64,000 nt of DNA. Origin: Bryobacteraceae bacterium. GTDB lineage: Bacteria; Acidobacteriota; Terriglobia; Bryobacterales; Bryobacteraceae. The position numbers and the translations under genes were made by a program. The stretch covers positions 1 through 64,000 of the forward strand of contig JARKOC010000228.1 of NCBI GenBank assembly GCA_029975915.1, given 5' to 3'. Under the pieces are notes generated by a model. The model did no database searches. It had not been told where the DNA came from and was given only the letters and a program-made list of their open reading frames with translations. Each line of letters begins with the position of its first letter. Positions within the stretch are counted from its first letter, which is position 1. Below, one piece after another: positions 8,852 to 17,255 of the stretch.

Positions 8852-8905
8852 AATGGAAAGAGAGTCAAACAGTCATCGTAACCCACATCGGGTGGGACGA
8901 ACCCA

Positions 8906-10327
8906 ATGACAAACACGAAGATCATCGCCACGCTGGGACCGGCGACCGAGTCACAGGAGCGGATAGAAGAGCTGATTCTGGCCGGCGTGGACGTGTTCCG
9001 GCTGAACGCGTCGCACGGGACGGCGGAAGAGCGGACCGAGATGGCGGCGCGAATCCGCAGGGCTGAGCGTGAGTCCGGCCAGCAGATTGGAATCCTGCTG
9101 GACTTGCAGGGACCGAAGATCCGTTTGGGGAGATTTGAAGGCGGGAAGGCGTTACTCGAAGAGGGTTCCACGTTCACAATCACAACCGAGGAGATTCTAG
9201 GCGATGCCACCCGCGCCTCGACGACCTACGCCGACTTCGCCAAGGATCTGAAGCCGGGCGACCGGGTTCTGCTCGCCGATGGAACGCTCGAAATGGAAGT
9301 CACCGGCTGCGACAGCCTGGCGGCGCATTGCGTTGTGAAACGGGGAGGCTGGATCTCCGACCGGAAGGGGATCAACCTGCCGGGCGCCCAGTTGAGTACA
9401 CCGTCGCTGACCCGCGCCGACATGGCCAATCTCCAGGCTGGCCTGGAGGCGGGGATCGACCTGGTGGCGATGTCGTTCGTACGCAAGCCGAGCGACGTGT
9501 TGCGGCTGCGGCTGTTTCTGGAAGAGAAGGGCGCGAACGTGCCCATCATCGCCAAGATCGAGAAGCCGGAGGCCGTGGCGCAGATCAAGGACATCATTAA
9601 CGAGTCGGATGGCGTGATGGTGGCGCGCGGCGACCTGGGCGTGGAGATGGCGCTGGAGCAGGTGCCATTTATTCAGAAGTCGATCATCGAACAGTCGCGC
9701 CGCGCTGGAAAGTTCGTCATCACGGCGACTCAGATGCTCGAATCGATGATCGAGAATCCGGTGCCGACGCGCGCTGAGGTGAGCGACGTCGCCAATGCGA
9801 TCTACGACGGGACAGATGCGGTGATGTTGTCGGCTGAGACTTCGATCGGCAAATATCCGGTTGAGGCGGTCAGGATGATGGACCGGACGGCGAAGCAGGC
9901 TGAGGAAAGCCTGCGCCAGTCCGGATTCCCCGATCCGCCCGAGCGCAGCGGGAACACGCACGCGGAAATCGTCGCCCAGCAGGCTTATCACGCAGCGAAA
10001 CAAGCTGGCGCGGCGGCCATTGTCGTGTTCACGTCGAGCGGATCGAGCGCCAGGCTGGTGTCACGCTTCCGGCCGCCAGTGCCGGTTTTCGCTTTCACGC
10101 AGACCGAGAAGGTCGCGCGGGCGTTAAGCGTCGTCTATGGGGTGAAACCGGTGATTGCGCCCGATCTGAAGTCGACCGACGAGATGATGGGCGAGATGGA
10201 TCGAATGCTGCTCGAACGCGGATGGGTCAGCCCGCGGGAAAGCGTCGTGTTCGTCGCAGGACAACCGATCGGACGCGCCGGGACGACGAATCTCATGAAG
10301 CTGCACCGGGTGGGCGAAGGGCGTTGA
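8906..10327 (+). CDS. pyk: Pyruvate kinase
   Basis: The 473-residue enzyme catalyses phosphoenolpyruvate plus ADP to pyruvate plus ATP, the last step of glycolysis. Visible features include the N-terminal TKIIATLGPAT, the phosphate-binding RLNASHG (the usual Phe replaced by Ala), the B-domain lid with DRVLLADGTL, the catalytic lysine region IIAKIEKPEA, the metal-binding MVARGDLGVEM, and the substrate-loop signature FVITATQMLESM with TRAEVSDVANAIYDGTDAVMLSAETS. A C-terminal regulatory domain (about 355-470) is complete, so this is a full-length tetramer-type kinase. The start was taken as ATG 8906. It is a single-gene unit convergent with the thioesterase gene. Confidence 0.97.
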   Translation: MTNTKIIATLGPATESQERIEELILAGVDVFRLNASHGTAEERTEMAARIRRAERESGQQIGILLDLQGPKIRLGRFEGGKALLEEGSTFTITTEEILGDATRASTTYADFAKDLKPGDRVLLADGTLEMEVTGCDSLAAHCVVKRGGWISDRKGINLPGAQLSTPSLTRADMANLQAGLEAGIDLVAMSFVRKPSDVLRLRLFLEEKGANVPIIAKIEKPEAVAQIKDIINESDGVMVARGDLGVEMALEQVPFIQKSIIEQSRRAGKFVITATQMLESMIENPVPTRAEVSDVANAIYDGTDAVMLSAETSIGKYPVEAVRMMDRTAKQAEESLRQSGFPDPPERSGNTHAEIVAQQAYHAAKQAGAAAIVVFTSSGSSARLVSRFRPPVPVFAFTQTEKVARALSVVYGVKPVIAPDLKSTDEMMGEMDRMLLERGWVSPRESVVFVAGQPIGRAGTTNLMKLHRVGEGR

Positions 10328-10336
10328 GTCCGGCAA

Positions 10337-10861
10337 TTAGTCCTGCGAACCGCTCTGCAACTCATGATCCAGCGCACGGCGTTTGAGTTCCAGGCGCTGG
10401 CCGCGCCGCTGCCCCGCTTCGGCATAGCGGCGTTTTTCGGTTTCGCTCTCAGGGATGACGGGCGGAACCTCAACAGGACGGCCGGACTCATCGAGGGCGA
10501 CGAAGGTGAGAAAGCAGGAATTCGTGTGCTGGATCTCACCGGTCTTGAGGTCCTCCACGGTCACCCGGACGCCGACTTCGAGTGAGGTTCGAAACACGCG
10601 ATTCACCGACGATTTCAGCGTCACCAGTTGTCCGATGCGGACTGGATGGAGAAACGTCATAGAATCGACCGAGGCGGTCACGACGCTTCGGCGCGCGTGG
10701 CGCATGGCCGCGGTGGCGGCGGCGAGATCGACCAGATGCATGATGCGGCCACCGAGCAGATAGCCGAGCGGATTGGCGTAAATCGGCAGAGCGAATTCGG
10801 CGATCTCGCTGGCGGACTCTCGAACAGGGCGGCCTTCCATGAATGGCAGAGTACCATCCAA
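10337..10861 (-). CDS. Acyl-CoA thioesterase, YciA/hotdog family
   Basis: The 174-residue protein is a single hotdog domain (about residues 15-130) of the acyl-CoA hydrolase family. It has the conserved N-terminal YANPLGYLLGGRIMHLVDLAAATAA, where YciA-type enzymes have N-x-x-G-x-x-x-GG and a catalytic Asp, followed by VDSMTFLHPVRIGQLV and a strand with HTNSCFLTFVALD. It probably hydrolyses acyl-CoA esters; chain-length preference cannot be read. The basic C-terminal tail (130-174) is a low-complexity extension. The start may be ATG 10861 or the in-frame ATG 10840. Its start region faces the divergent TPR gene 27 nt away. Confidence 0.9.
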   Translation of the reverse strand: MDGTLPFMEGRPVRESASEIAEFALPIYANPLGYLLGGRIMHLVDLAAATAAMRHARRSVVTASVDSMTFLHPVRIGQLVTLKSSVNRVFRTSLEVGVRVTVEDLKTGEIQHTNSCFLTFVALDESGRPVEVPPVIPESETEKRRYAEAGQRRGQRLELKRRALDHELQSGSQD

Positions 10862-10888
10862 TGGGCCGCCCCGCTACCATGGAGGTGT

Positions 10889-11197
10889 ATGTCAAGATTG
10901 GATGCACTGAAGGGGATGGTCGAGCAGGCGCCCTGGGACAGCCGGGTGCGTTTCATGCTGGCGATGGAGCACTCGAACAGCCAGCGGTTCGATGAAGCCA
11001 AGCGCGAGTTTGATGAACTGATCAGCCGCGACCCGACTTACGTATCGGCGTACTTCATGGCCAGCCGGGTTTGCGAAGCGGTAGGCGATCTCGCCGGCGC
11101 TCGCGGGTACCTCGAAGTGGGTATCGAGACGGCGCGCAAGGTGGGCGACCGCCACGCTGAAAACGAGATGCAGGCGGCAATGGATCTGCTCGGCTAG
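10889..11197 (+). CDS. Small tetratricopeptide-repeat protein
   Basis: The 102-residue protein begins at ATG 10889 with an optimal GGAGGTGT ribosome site just upstream. A longer in-frame start at 10628 would run through the divergent thioesterase gene and was rejected. The sequence consists of about two and a half TPR-like helical pairs: FMLAMEHSNSQRFDEAKREFDELISRDPTYVSAYF followed by CEAVGDLAGARGYLEVGIETARKVGD. Such modules bind peptides or proteins; no partner is evident. No signal peptide, so cytoplasmic. Its stop overlaps the stop of the convergent acetyltransferase gene by 4 bp. Confidence 0.88.
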   Translation: MSRLDALKGMVEQAPWDSRVRFMLAMEHSNSQRFDEAKREFDELISRDPTYVSAYFMASRVCEAVGDLAGARGYLEVGIETARKVGDRHAENEMQAAMDLLG

Positions 11198-11781
11198 GTC
11201 GCCGGCTTCAGCAATGCGCGGTACTCCGCGGACAGCAACCGGAACAGCCGCAGATCCTTGAAGCCGTCCCCGAACCGCTGAGCGTGAAGCAGTAGAGCCT
11301 CTTCGGTAAACCCAAGCCTGAGGGGAATCCCGGCACTGGCCTCATTGCCGACGGCGCAGCGAATTTCCACCCGTTCCAGGCCCAGTATCTCGAAACTGAC
11401 GCCGAGCAGGGCCGCGGCAGCTCGGGTGACAAGGCCTAGGCCGCGCGCCATGGGCTTCAACCAATAGCCGATTTGAGCGCTGCCATTGAGCAGGTCGATG
11501 GCATGAAGGTCGATGATGCCGCTAAAGTCGAGATCCTGCCAAATCCCATAGACGTATGCCTCTCCAGCGGATCGACGGAGTTGAGAGCTCTCGATGAACT
11601 CGATCGTGTCCGCCACGGATTGGGTTGCATCGACCCAGGGGAGCCAGACGCGCAGGTCGTGCCGGTTCCTGTCAACGGTGTGGTAGATGATTGGCGCATC
11701 GCCGAGGGTCGGCTGACGGAGAAAGACCCCTCCGTCGAGTTCGAGCGACGCGGGCGTGTCGGGCGTGGACACTCCGGACAT
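11194..11781 (-). CDS. RimL-type GNAT N-acetyltransferase
   Basis: The 195-residue protein belongs to the GNAT superfamily, closest in layout to the RimL/YdaF ribosomal-protein-serine acetyltransferases. The N-terminal part reads LRQPTLGDAPIIYHTVDRNRHDLRVWLPWVD, matching the family's L-R-x-W-L-P-W segment. A strand IIDLHAIDLLNGSAQIGYWL precedes motif A (ARGLGLVTRAAAALLGVSFEILGLERVEIRCAVGNEASAGIPLRLGF), which binds acetyl-CoA. The likely reaction is acetyl transfer from acetyl-CoA to a protein N-terminus or small amine; the target cannot be decided. It is convergent with the TPR gene and follows ssb on the same strand after 46 nt. Confidence 0.9.
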   Translation of the reverse strand: MSGVSTPDTPASLELDGGVFLRQPTLGDAPIIYHTVDRNRHDLRVWLPWVDATQSVADTIEFIESSQLRRSAGEAYVYGIWQDLDFSGIIDLHAIDLLNGSAQIGYWLKPMARGLGLVTRAAAALLGVSFEILGLERVEIRCAVGNEASAGIPLRLGFTEEALLLHAQRFGDGFKDLRLFRLLSAEYRALLKPAT

Positions 11782-11827
11782 GCGGCTACGCTATCACGCC
11801 GGAGTCCGGATGGGAACGGGCAAGTTA

Positions 11828-12301
11828 TCAGAAGGGAACGTCGTCGTCGCCGAGTTCAGGCATGGGCTCGGGTTCCTGAGGGCCGCCTGCGGGTTTCTGC
11901 GCGGGGCGGTTCATGGGCGCTCGCTGAGTGGCATCGCCCCAGGCGCCGCCGGCATCGTCGCCACGGCCGCCGCCTCCGAGAAGAATGATTTCGTCGACTA
12001 CGACTTCGGTGACATACCGCTTTTGGCCGTCCTTGTCGTCATAGGAGCGGCTGCGGAGTTGGCCTTCGATGAAGACCTGTTTGCCCTTGGTCAGGTACTG
12101 GCCGAGGTTTTCGTTGCGCCACATGGCGATGTTGTGCCAGTCGGTTTCGTCGCGCCAGTCGCCGGTTTGGGAGTCCTTGACGCGGCGGTTGGTGGCGACT
12201 GTGAAACGGGTGAGGGCGGTGCCGGAGGTGGTGAACCGGGTTTCGGCATCCTTACCGAGATGCCCGATGAGAATGACTTTGTTAACGCTGCGTCCAGCCA
12301 T
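11828..12301 (-). CDS. ssb: Single-stranded DNA-binding protein
   Basis: The 157-residue protein is a bacterial SSB. The OB fold (residues 1-105) shows MAGRSVNKVILIGHLGKDAE at the start, TRFTVATNRR, the Trp-rich DETDWHNIAMW segment contacting ssDNA, and LTKGKQVFIEGQLRSRSY. A Gly/Pro-rich linker leads to the acidic tip DDDVPF, the peptide that recruits replication and repair partners; the usual Ile is Val. The start is ATG 12301. Upstream extension into an in-frame open stretch was rejected because it has no SSB character. No rpsF or rpsR neighbours are present, so this is a free-standing ssb. Confidence 0.96.
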   Translation of the reverse strand: MAGRSVNKVILIGHLGKDAETRFTTSGTALTRFTVATNRRVKDSQTGDWRDETDWHNIAMWRNENLGQYLTKGKQVFIEGQLRSRSYDDKDGQKRYVTEVVVDEIILLGGGGRGDDAGGAWGDATQRAPMNRPAQKPAGGPQEPEPMPELGDDDVPF

Positions 12302-12468
12302 ACGTTGGCAGGTTAGCACAGATGGGTGTTTTTGATTGGTGGCCTGAAGTAGGCCAGGGCCGATACCGGTCGAATGATGGGATGGAAAAGCCAACATGGG
12401 AAGCTGCGTGGGGCACGGATCGTTATAAGATTTCGTTGTAGGATAGGAATCGACGAAGGAACTGGGGC

Positions 12469-13746
12469 GTGCGGAGCAACCGGCACACGAGGTTGAGGGC
12501 GGCAGTCCTGTCAGGGGACGGGCGCAAGCTGCTGGCCCTGATTCTCCTCGCCCTGTGGGCCGCACCCTTAGACGCACAAACCAAGCTGACTTCCGCGCAG
12601 GGCGGACCACCGGCAATTGTAGCTTCCGACCTGGCCGTATTCGAGGCGCGCGAGCCGCGCAATGACCTTCCGTGCGTCGTTGAGCCATCTAAGCCACTGC
12701 TGGGCTTTGACTTACGGTTCCATGCGGGTTACCAGATCGCTGTCCCGATGAAGGAGTTGGCGGGCGAAGAGAACCTGTTGACCGTCCTGTTCCGGGTGAC
12801 CCCCGAAAAAGAAGGCGAATCTCCTGTTTACTTTCAGCAGCGCATCCACGTCCCACAAATAGAAGAAGACGCCAAGGGGAACGCGTTCCTCCAGGGTTCA
12901 TTCGATCTAGGCGAGGGCCGTTACAAGGTCGATTGGCTCATGCGGGACCGTCTGGAACGAGTATGCGCACATTATTGGGACGCCGAAGCGAAGCTACAGG
13001 AGAGCGAGAGCCAACTGGCGCTGACGCTGGCGCGCGATCAGGTGGAGGCCACCGAACGGGAGACGTTCGCCGAGGAGCCGCCCATCGAGCGCAGTACGGC
13101 AGGAACTCCAGTCGACGTGAAGGTGATGGTGAACTTCGCACCGCAGAATGCGCGGTCGGCGGCCTTGCGGCCGGAAGATACGCTGGCACTGGTGTCGATT
13201 CTCCGTCAATTCCAGCGGGAGCCGAGGATTCACCGGTTCTCGGTGGTGGCCTTCAACTTGCAGCAGCAGAAGGTAATTTACAGGCAGGAGGCGGCAGGCA
13301 ATATCGACATCCCAGCCATCGGGAAGGCGATCGAGTCACTGCAACTGGGCACGATCGAAATGTCGGCGTTGGCACAGAAGGACTCCGAAACCGGCTTCCT
13401 CTCGAACCTCATCAAGGAGGAGATCGCCTCCTCCACGCCTCCAGATGCACTGATATTCGCCGGGCCAAAAGCGATGCTGGATCGCAATGTCCCGGCGGGC
13501 GAACTGCTGGCCGCCGGCCCAGTGGATTATCCGGTCTTCTACATGAACTACAACCTGAATCCGCAGGCGAATCCGTGGAGGGATTCGATTGGCAACGCGA
13601 TTCGGGTCTTCAAGGGGGTCGAGTTTTCGATCTCGCGTCCGAGGGATCTTTGGCGGGCAGTGACCGAGATCGTTGGCAGGGTTGTACAATCCAAAGCGGA
13701 GAAACAGAGCGCAGCGGCAAAAACGGGCGCTCCTTCAGGGTCATGA
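12469..13746 (+). CDS. Conserved exported protein of unknown function
   Basis: The 425-residue product starts with GTG 12469 after a GGGG-rich ribosome site and has a signal peptide (LLALILLALWAAPLDAQ) behind a basic tail. I know this only as a type of protein frequent in acidobacteria. Its N-terminal domain reads as beta-strands (LLGFDLRFHAGYQIAVPMKEL). A central helical segment follows, and the C-terminal half (about 210-400, DVKVMVNFAPQNARSAALRPEDTLALVSILR) has an alternating alpha/beta layout. That layout resembles a von Willebrand factor A fold without a clear metal-site motif. It heads an eight-gene operon; its TGA overlaps the next ATG as ATGA. No function is proposed. Confidence 0.8.
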   Translation: MRSNRHTRLRAAVLSGDGRKLLALILLALWAAPLDAQTKLTSAQGGPPAIVASDLAVFEAREPRNDLPCVVEPSKPLLGFDLRFHAGYQIAVPMKELAGEENLLTVLFRVTPEKEGESPVYFQQRIHVPQIEEDAKGNAFLQGSFDLGEGRYKVDWLMRDRLERVCAHYWDAEAKLQESESQLALTLARDQVEATERETFAEEPPIERSTAGTPVDVKVMVNFAPQNARSAALRPEDTLALVSILRQFQREPRIHRFSVVAFNLQQQKVIYRQEAAGNIDIPAIGKAIESLQLGTIEMSALAQKDSETGFLSNLIKEEIASSTPPDALIFAGPKAMLDRNVPAGELLAAGPVDYPVFYMNYNLNPQANPWRDSIGNAIRVFKGVEFSISRPRDLWRAVTEIVGRVVQSKAEKQSAAAKTGAPSGS

Positions 13747-14300
13747 GGAAAATTAGCCGGTTCATACTCGTCTTGGCGCTGGCAGCTCTGCCGGCCGCCG
13801 CAATCGAGCCGCCGAGGCCGAAACCGGCCAAGCTGGCTCCGTATGTCGCATCGCCTCAGCCTGTTGTAGACCAGATGCTACGACTTGCGGAGCTCAAGAG
13901 CGGCGAAACGATCTACGATTTGGGGTGCGGCGACGGCAGAATCCTGTTCAGCGCAGCACGAAACTTCGGGGCCAAGGCCGTGGGCGTGGAACTGAGCGAG
14001 ACGCTGGTAAGGCGGACACGCGACCAAAGCGAGTTGATGGGGCTGTCGGGCAGCGTGAAGGTGATCCAGGGCGACATGATGCAGGTTGACCTAAAGGAGG
14101 CCGATGTCGTGGCCCTTTACCTGCTCACCGAGGCGAACGACCAACTCCGGCCCAAACTCGAAAAGGAACTGAAACCTGGCGCGCGAGTGGTGTCGCTGGA
14201 GTTCAAGGTCCGTGGGTGGAAGCCGTCGAAAGTGGAGAAGATTGAAGCGCACCGCCATCCTTACACGATTTACGTTTACGAACTACCCCAGAAAAAGTGA
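13743..14300 (+). CDS. Membrane-anchored or exported SAM-dependent methyltransferase
   Basis: The 185-residue protein has an N-terminal hydrophobic stretch (FILVLALAALPAAA) that reads as a signal peptide or anchor. A compact class I methyltransferase fold follows, with motif I IYDLGCGDGRILFSAA (residues 57-72), GAKAVGVELSETLV and VIQGDMMQVDLKEADVVALYLL. The last segment, with LYLL, resembles the Fam173-like protein lysine methyltransferases, where it follows the acidic SAM site. The substrate is unknown. A cytosolic cofactor and an apparent export signal conflict, so the hydrophobic stretch may be a membrane anchor with the domain inside (inference). The start ATG 13743 overlaps the upstream stop (ATGA), and the stop overlaps the next GTG (GTGA). 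Confidence 0.85.
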   Translation: MRKISRFILVLALAALPAAAIEPPRPKPAKLAPYVASPQPVVDQMLRLAELKSGETIYDLGCGDGRILFSAARNFGAKAVGVELSETLVRRTRDQSELMGLSGSVKVIQGDMMQVDLKEADVVALYLLTEANDQLRPKLEKELKPGARVVSLEFKVRGWKPSKVEKIEAHRHPYTIYVYELPQKK

Positions 14301-16291
14301 TCTTCCACAACCAATCGAAGCTGATCCGCGCGGGCTTCCGCGCGTTTTCTTTTGCACTCGCTTTCACCGCCATCCAGGCCCAGCCGGCGCTTTCACCGGG
14401 CAGGAAGTACACAGCGGTTGAGAGGCTCGCTCCTGAGCGCCTGGCAGCGGTGAAAGCCGCGCGCGCCGAACTAGCCAAAATCCGTAAGCCGCCGCAGCCC
14501 GCCGGCATCTACCAGGACTTCCGAGCAGTCCTCCACATCCATGCCGAGGATGCCGACCATACACTCGGAAGCCGCGCCGAAGTGCTCCGCGCAGCCAAGG
14601 CGACAGGCGTCAGAATCGTGATGTTCAGCGACCATGGCGGTCCGAAGCCGGACACGTGGCACGGCATCCGTGACGACATTATGTTTTTCACAGGCGCTGA
14701 GAACGGCGGCACCCACGAACTTCTCTTCCCGATGCCCGCGCCGGGACTCCGCTTCCACTCCCATGTCGAGCAACAACTCGAGGCCCCGGCCGATGGCTGG
14801 GACGGCATGGAGATCTACAACCGCCACACGGATGCCGAAGATGACAAAGACCTCATCGCCTGGCTCGGCGCCGCGGCGAAGGATCCGGCGAGGCTGAAAG
14901 AGATTGCCGCGCTTGCCAAGGATTACCCCGACGAATTGTTTGGAGCGGGGGCGGATTATTGGCCTTCCATCTTTTCCCGCTGGGACGCAATCCTCGAATC
15001 CCGGCGCTTCACGGGTATCGCCGCCAACGACTCGCACCAGAACCAGTTGCTTGGGCGCGGCGCAGCCCGCGTCACGCTGGACCCGTACGAGGTTGCTTTC
15101 CGCAATGTCAGCACCCACATCCTGGCCATGGAGTTCACCCACCAAGCGATCCAGGATTCCCTGAAGAAGGGCCGCGCCTATGTCTCGCACGATTGGCTGT
15201 GCGATCCGGCAGGGTTCACCTTCGCCGCCGTGAACTCGCTTGGAGTCTATGAAATGGGCGACGGCATCCCACTGGCTCCCGGCACGCGGATGGTGGTCCG
15301 GACGCCCGCTCCGGCGCTGATCAAGCTGATCCACAAGGGCAAGATCGTCTCCGAAACACGCGGGACGGAACTGACAGCCCAGGCCGCGGGGCCCGGCGCC
15401 TACCGCGCCGAGGTCTGGCTGGAAATCGACGGCGAACTGCGCCCCTGGATTTATTCCAATCCCATTTACGGCGAGCCGGTTGGCTTCGGCGCCATGGTGC
15501 TGCCATCGAACAAGCTGGATGAGGGGATCGAGACAGCCGCCGATATCGTCTACACGGAAGGTCAGCCCGAAGACGCCGAGAAGCACAAGTTGGATATCTA
15601 CCGCCGCGCCGGCGCGTCGAACCGTCCTGTTCTGGTTTTCATCCACGGCGGCGCCTGGGTCCGCGGCGACAGGAAGCAATATCCGTTCCTGGGCAACCGC
15701 TTCGCCAAGGAGGGCGCAGTGGTGGTGATCCCCAGTTACCGCCTCGCGCCCAAGCATATGTTCCCTGCGCAGGCCGAAGACGCCGCCGCTGCGCTCAGTT
15801 GGGTGGTGCGCAATATCGAAAAGCATGGCGGTGACCCGAACCGCATTCTCCTCGCAGGTCACTCGGCAGGCGGACATCTGGCCGCCCTGTTAGTGATGAA
15901 TCCGAAGTACCTGGCGGCGCATGGGCTGAAGCCGGACGCTGTGAAACAGGTGGCCGCTCTCAGCGGCGTTTATGACCTGACTGGTCTTGAAGGACGCTCG
16001 CAGGGCCGCGTCTTTCGCCAGGACGAGGCCTCGCTCATCGACGCTTCGCCGTTGAAACACGTCCGCCGCGGCGTGCCGCCATTCCACATCACTTATTGCC
16101 AGTGGGACTATGCCATTCTGCCCCAACAGGCGCGCGAATTCGACTCCGCACTTCGCCGGGCCGGGGCAAGGACCGAATTGATCTATGTGCCTGGCGAAAA
16201 TCACATTTCGGAGATGACATCGCTGGTCAAGCCGGGCGACACGACCGCGGCGCTGGTTGTGCGGTTAATCCGGGCGTTAGAGAATCAATAG
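14297..16291 (+). CDS. Two-domain protein: PHP-like phosphoesterase fused to alpha/beta hydrolase
   Basis: The 664-residue exported protein starts with GTG 14297, coupled to the upstream stop, and has a signal peptide (FSFALAFTAIQAQ). Residues 70-310 form a PHP-like metal-dependent phosphoesterase region: VLHIHAEDADHT (H80-x-H82), VMFSDHGG (D112-H113) and AANDSHQN. The C-terminal part (about 415-664) is an esterase-type alpha/beta hydrolase of the HSL/carboxylesterase kind. It has the oxyanion motif FIHGGAW near 447, the nucleophile elbow LLAGHSAGGH near 518-526, a candidate catalytic Asp in YCQWDYAIL and the His in GENHISEM. Both active sites look complete. The two are joined by a beta-rich stretch (310-415). 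The natural substrate is unknown; a secreted or periplasmic bifunctional hydrolase is plausible. Confidence 0.82.
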   Translation: MIFHNQSKLIRAGFRAFSFALAFTAIQAQPALSPGRKYTAVERLAPERLAAVKAARAELAKIRKPPQPAGIYQDFRAVLHIHAEDADHTLGSRAEVLRAAKATGVRIVMFSDHGGPKPDTWHGIRDDIMFFTGAENGGTHELLFPMPAPGLRFHSHVEQQLEAPADGWDGMEIYNRHTDAEDDKDLIAWLGAAAKDPARLKEIAALAKDYPDELFGAGADYWPSIFSRWDAILESRRFTGIAANDSHQNQLLGRGAARVTLDPYEVAFRNVSTHILAMEFTHQAIQDSLKKGRAYVSHDWLCDPAGFTFAAVNSLGVYEMGDGIPLAPGTRMVVRTPAPALIKLIHKGKIVSETRGTELTAQAAGPGAYRAEVWLEIDGELRPWIYSNPIYGEPVGFGAMVLPSNKLDEGIETAADIVYTEGQPEDAEKHKLDIYRRAGASNRPVLVFIHGGAWVRGDRKQYPFLGNRFAKEGAVVVIPSYRLAPKHMFPAQAEDAAAALSWVVRNIEKHGGDPNRILLAGHSAGGHLAALLVMNPKYLAAHGLKPDAVKQVAALSGVYDLTGLEGRSQGRVFRQDEASLIDASPLKHVRRGVPPFHITYCQWDYAILPQQAREFDSALRRAGARTELIYVPGENHISEMTSLVKPGDTTAALVVRLIRALENQ

Positions 16292-16295
16292 GTAG

Positions 16296-17255
16296 ATGAA
16301 GCAGTTTGATGTAGTTGGCGTCGGCCTGAATGCGACCGACACCATGATCGTGATTCCGCACATGCCCGCCTATGGCGGCAAAGTGCCATTCATAGGCGAT
16401 GTTCTGAGCCCCGGGGGACAGGTGGCGAGCGCCATTGTTTGCTGCGCGATGCTAGGCCTGCGGGCGAAGTACATCGGCACGATCGGCGACGACGAGCGCG
16501 GCGAAATCCAGATGCAGAGCCTGTTGGGCACGGGGGTGAATCTCGACCACGTTCAGAGGCGCTCAGGGTGCCCGAATCAGTCTGCCTACATTCTGATCGA
16601 CCGGACCACAGGCGAGCGGACAGTTTTCTGGAGCCGGCCTGACTGCCTGAAACTCAATGCCAGCGAAATCACCGAAGACCAAATCACCTGCGCCAAACTG
16701 CTTCACATCGACGGGCACGACACTGCCGCAGTGGCGCACGCCGCCCGCATTGCCCGCGAGAACGACATCCCGGTGACTGTGGACGTCGACACGATCTACA
16801 AGGGTTTCGAGCACGTCCTGCCAAATGTTGATTACCTGATCACGTCGAGCGAGTTTCCCGAGAGTTGGACTGGCGAATCTGATCCCTTCAAAGCGCTGGC
16901 GCTGCTTCAGGAAACCTACGGCATGAAGGTGGCCGCCATGACTCTCGGCGCGCATGGCGCGCTGGCCCGTTGCGACGGCCAGTACTATTATTCGCCTGCT
17001 TTCGTGGTGAATTGCGTCGACACAACAGGCGCTGGCGACATCTTTCATGGGGCGTTCTGCTATTCGGTGGTCCAAGGCCTGGGGCTTGCCGAATCGCTCG
17101 AGTTCTCCAACGCCATGGCGGCGCTCAACTGCACGGCCATGGGCGCGCGCGGCGGCATTGCGACGGCCGAAGAGGCACGCCAGTTGATGGTTCGCGGCGA
17201 GAGACGGTCAAGGGCCGATTTCGCGAGTTACTGGGCGGGCCCCATCACCAGATGA
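16296..17255 (+). CDS. PfkB-family carbohydrate/nucleoside kinase
   Basis: The 319-residue protein is a ribokinase-type kinase. The N-terminal DVVGVGLNATDTMIVIP and PGGQVASAIVCCAMLGLRAKYIGTIGDD (PfkB signature 1) form the sugar-binding lid region. The C-terminal VNCVDTTGAGDIFHGAF (signature 2) carries the catalytic Asp in DTTGAGD and the anion hole for ATP phosphates. The likely reaction is ATP-dependent phosphorylation of a sugar or nucleoside hydroxyl; the substrate is not decidable. A GGTAG-type ribosome site precedes ATG 16296. It follows the PHP/hydrolase gene after 4 nt and its TGA overlaps the rhomboid start (ATGA). Confidence 0.92.
   Translation: MKQFDVVGVGLNATDTMIVIPHMPAYGGKVPFIGDVLSPGGQVASAIVCCAMLGLRAKYIGTIGDDERGEIQMQSLLGTGVNLDHVQRRSGCPNQSAYILIDRTTGERTVFWSRPDCLKLNASEITEDQITCAKLLHIDGHDTAAVAHAARIARENDIPVTVDVDTIYKGFEHVLPNVDYLITSSEFPESWTGESDPFKALALLQETYGMKVAAMTLGAHGALARCDGQYYYSPAFVVNCVDTTGAGDIFHGAFCYSVVQGLGLAESLEFSNAMAALNCTAMGARGGIATAEEARQLMVRGERRSRADFASYWAGPITR

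Noticed and set aside
12302..12688. 129-residue N-terminal extension of SSB
   Set aside because: SSB proteins start at the OB fold; the extension covers the divergent exported-protein gene and is composition-biased.
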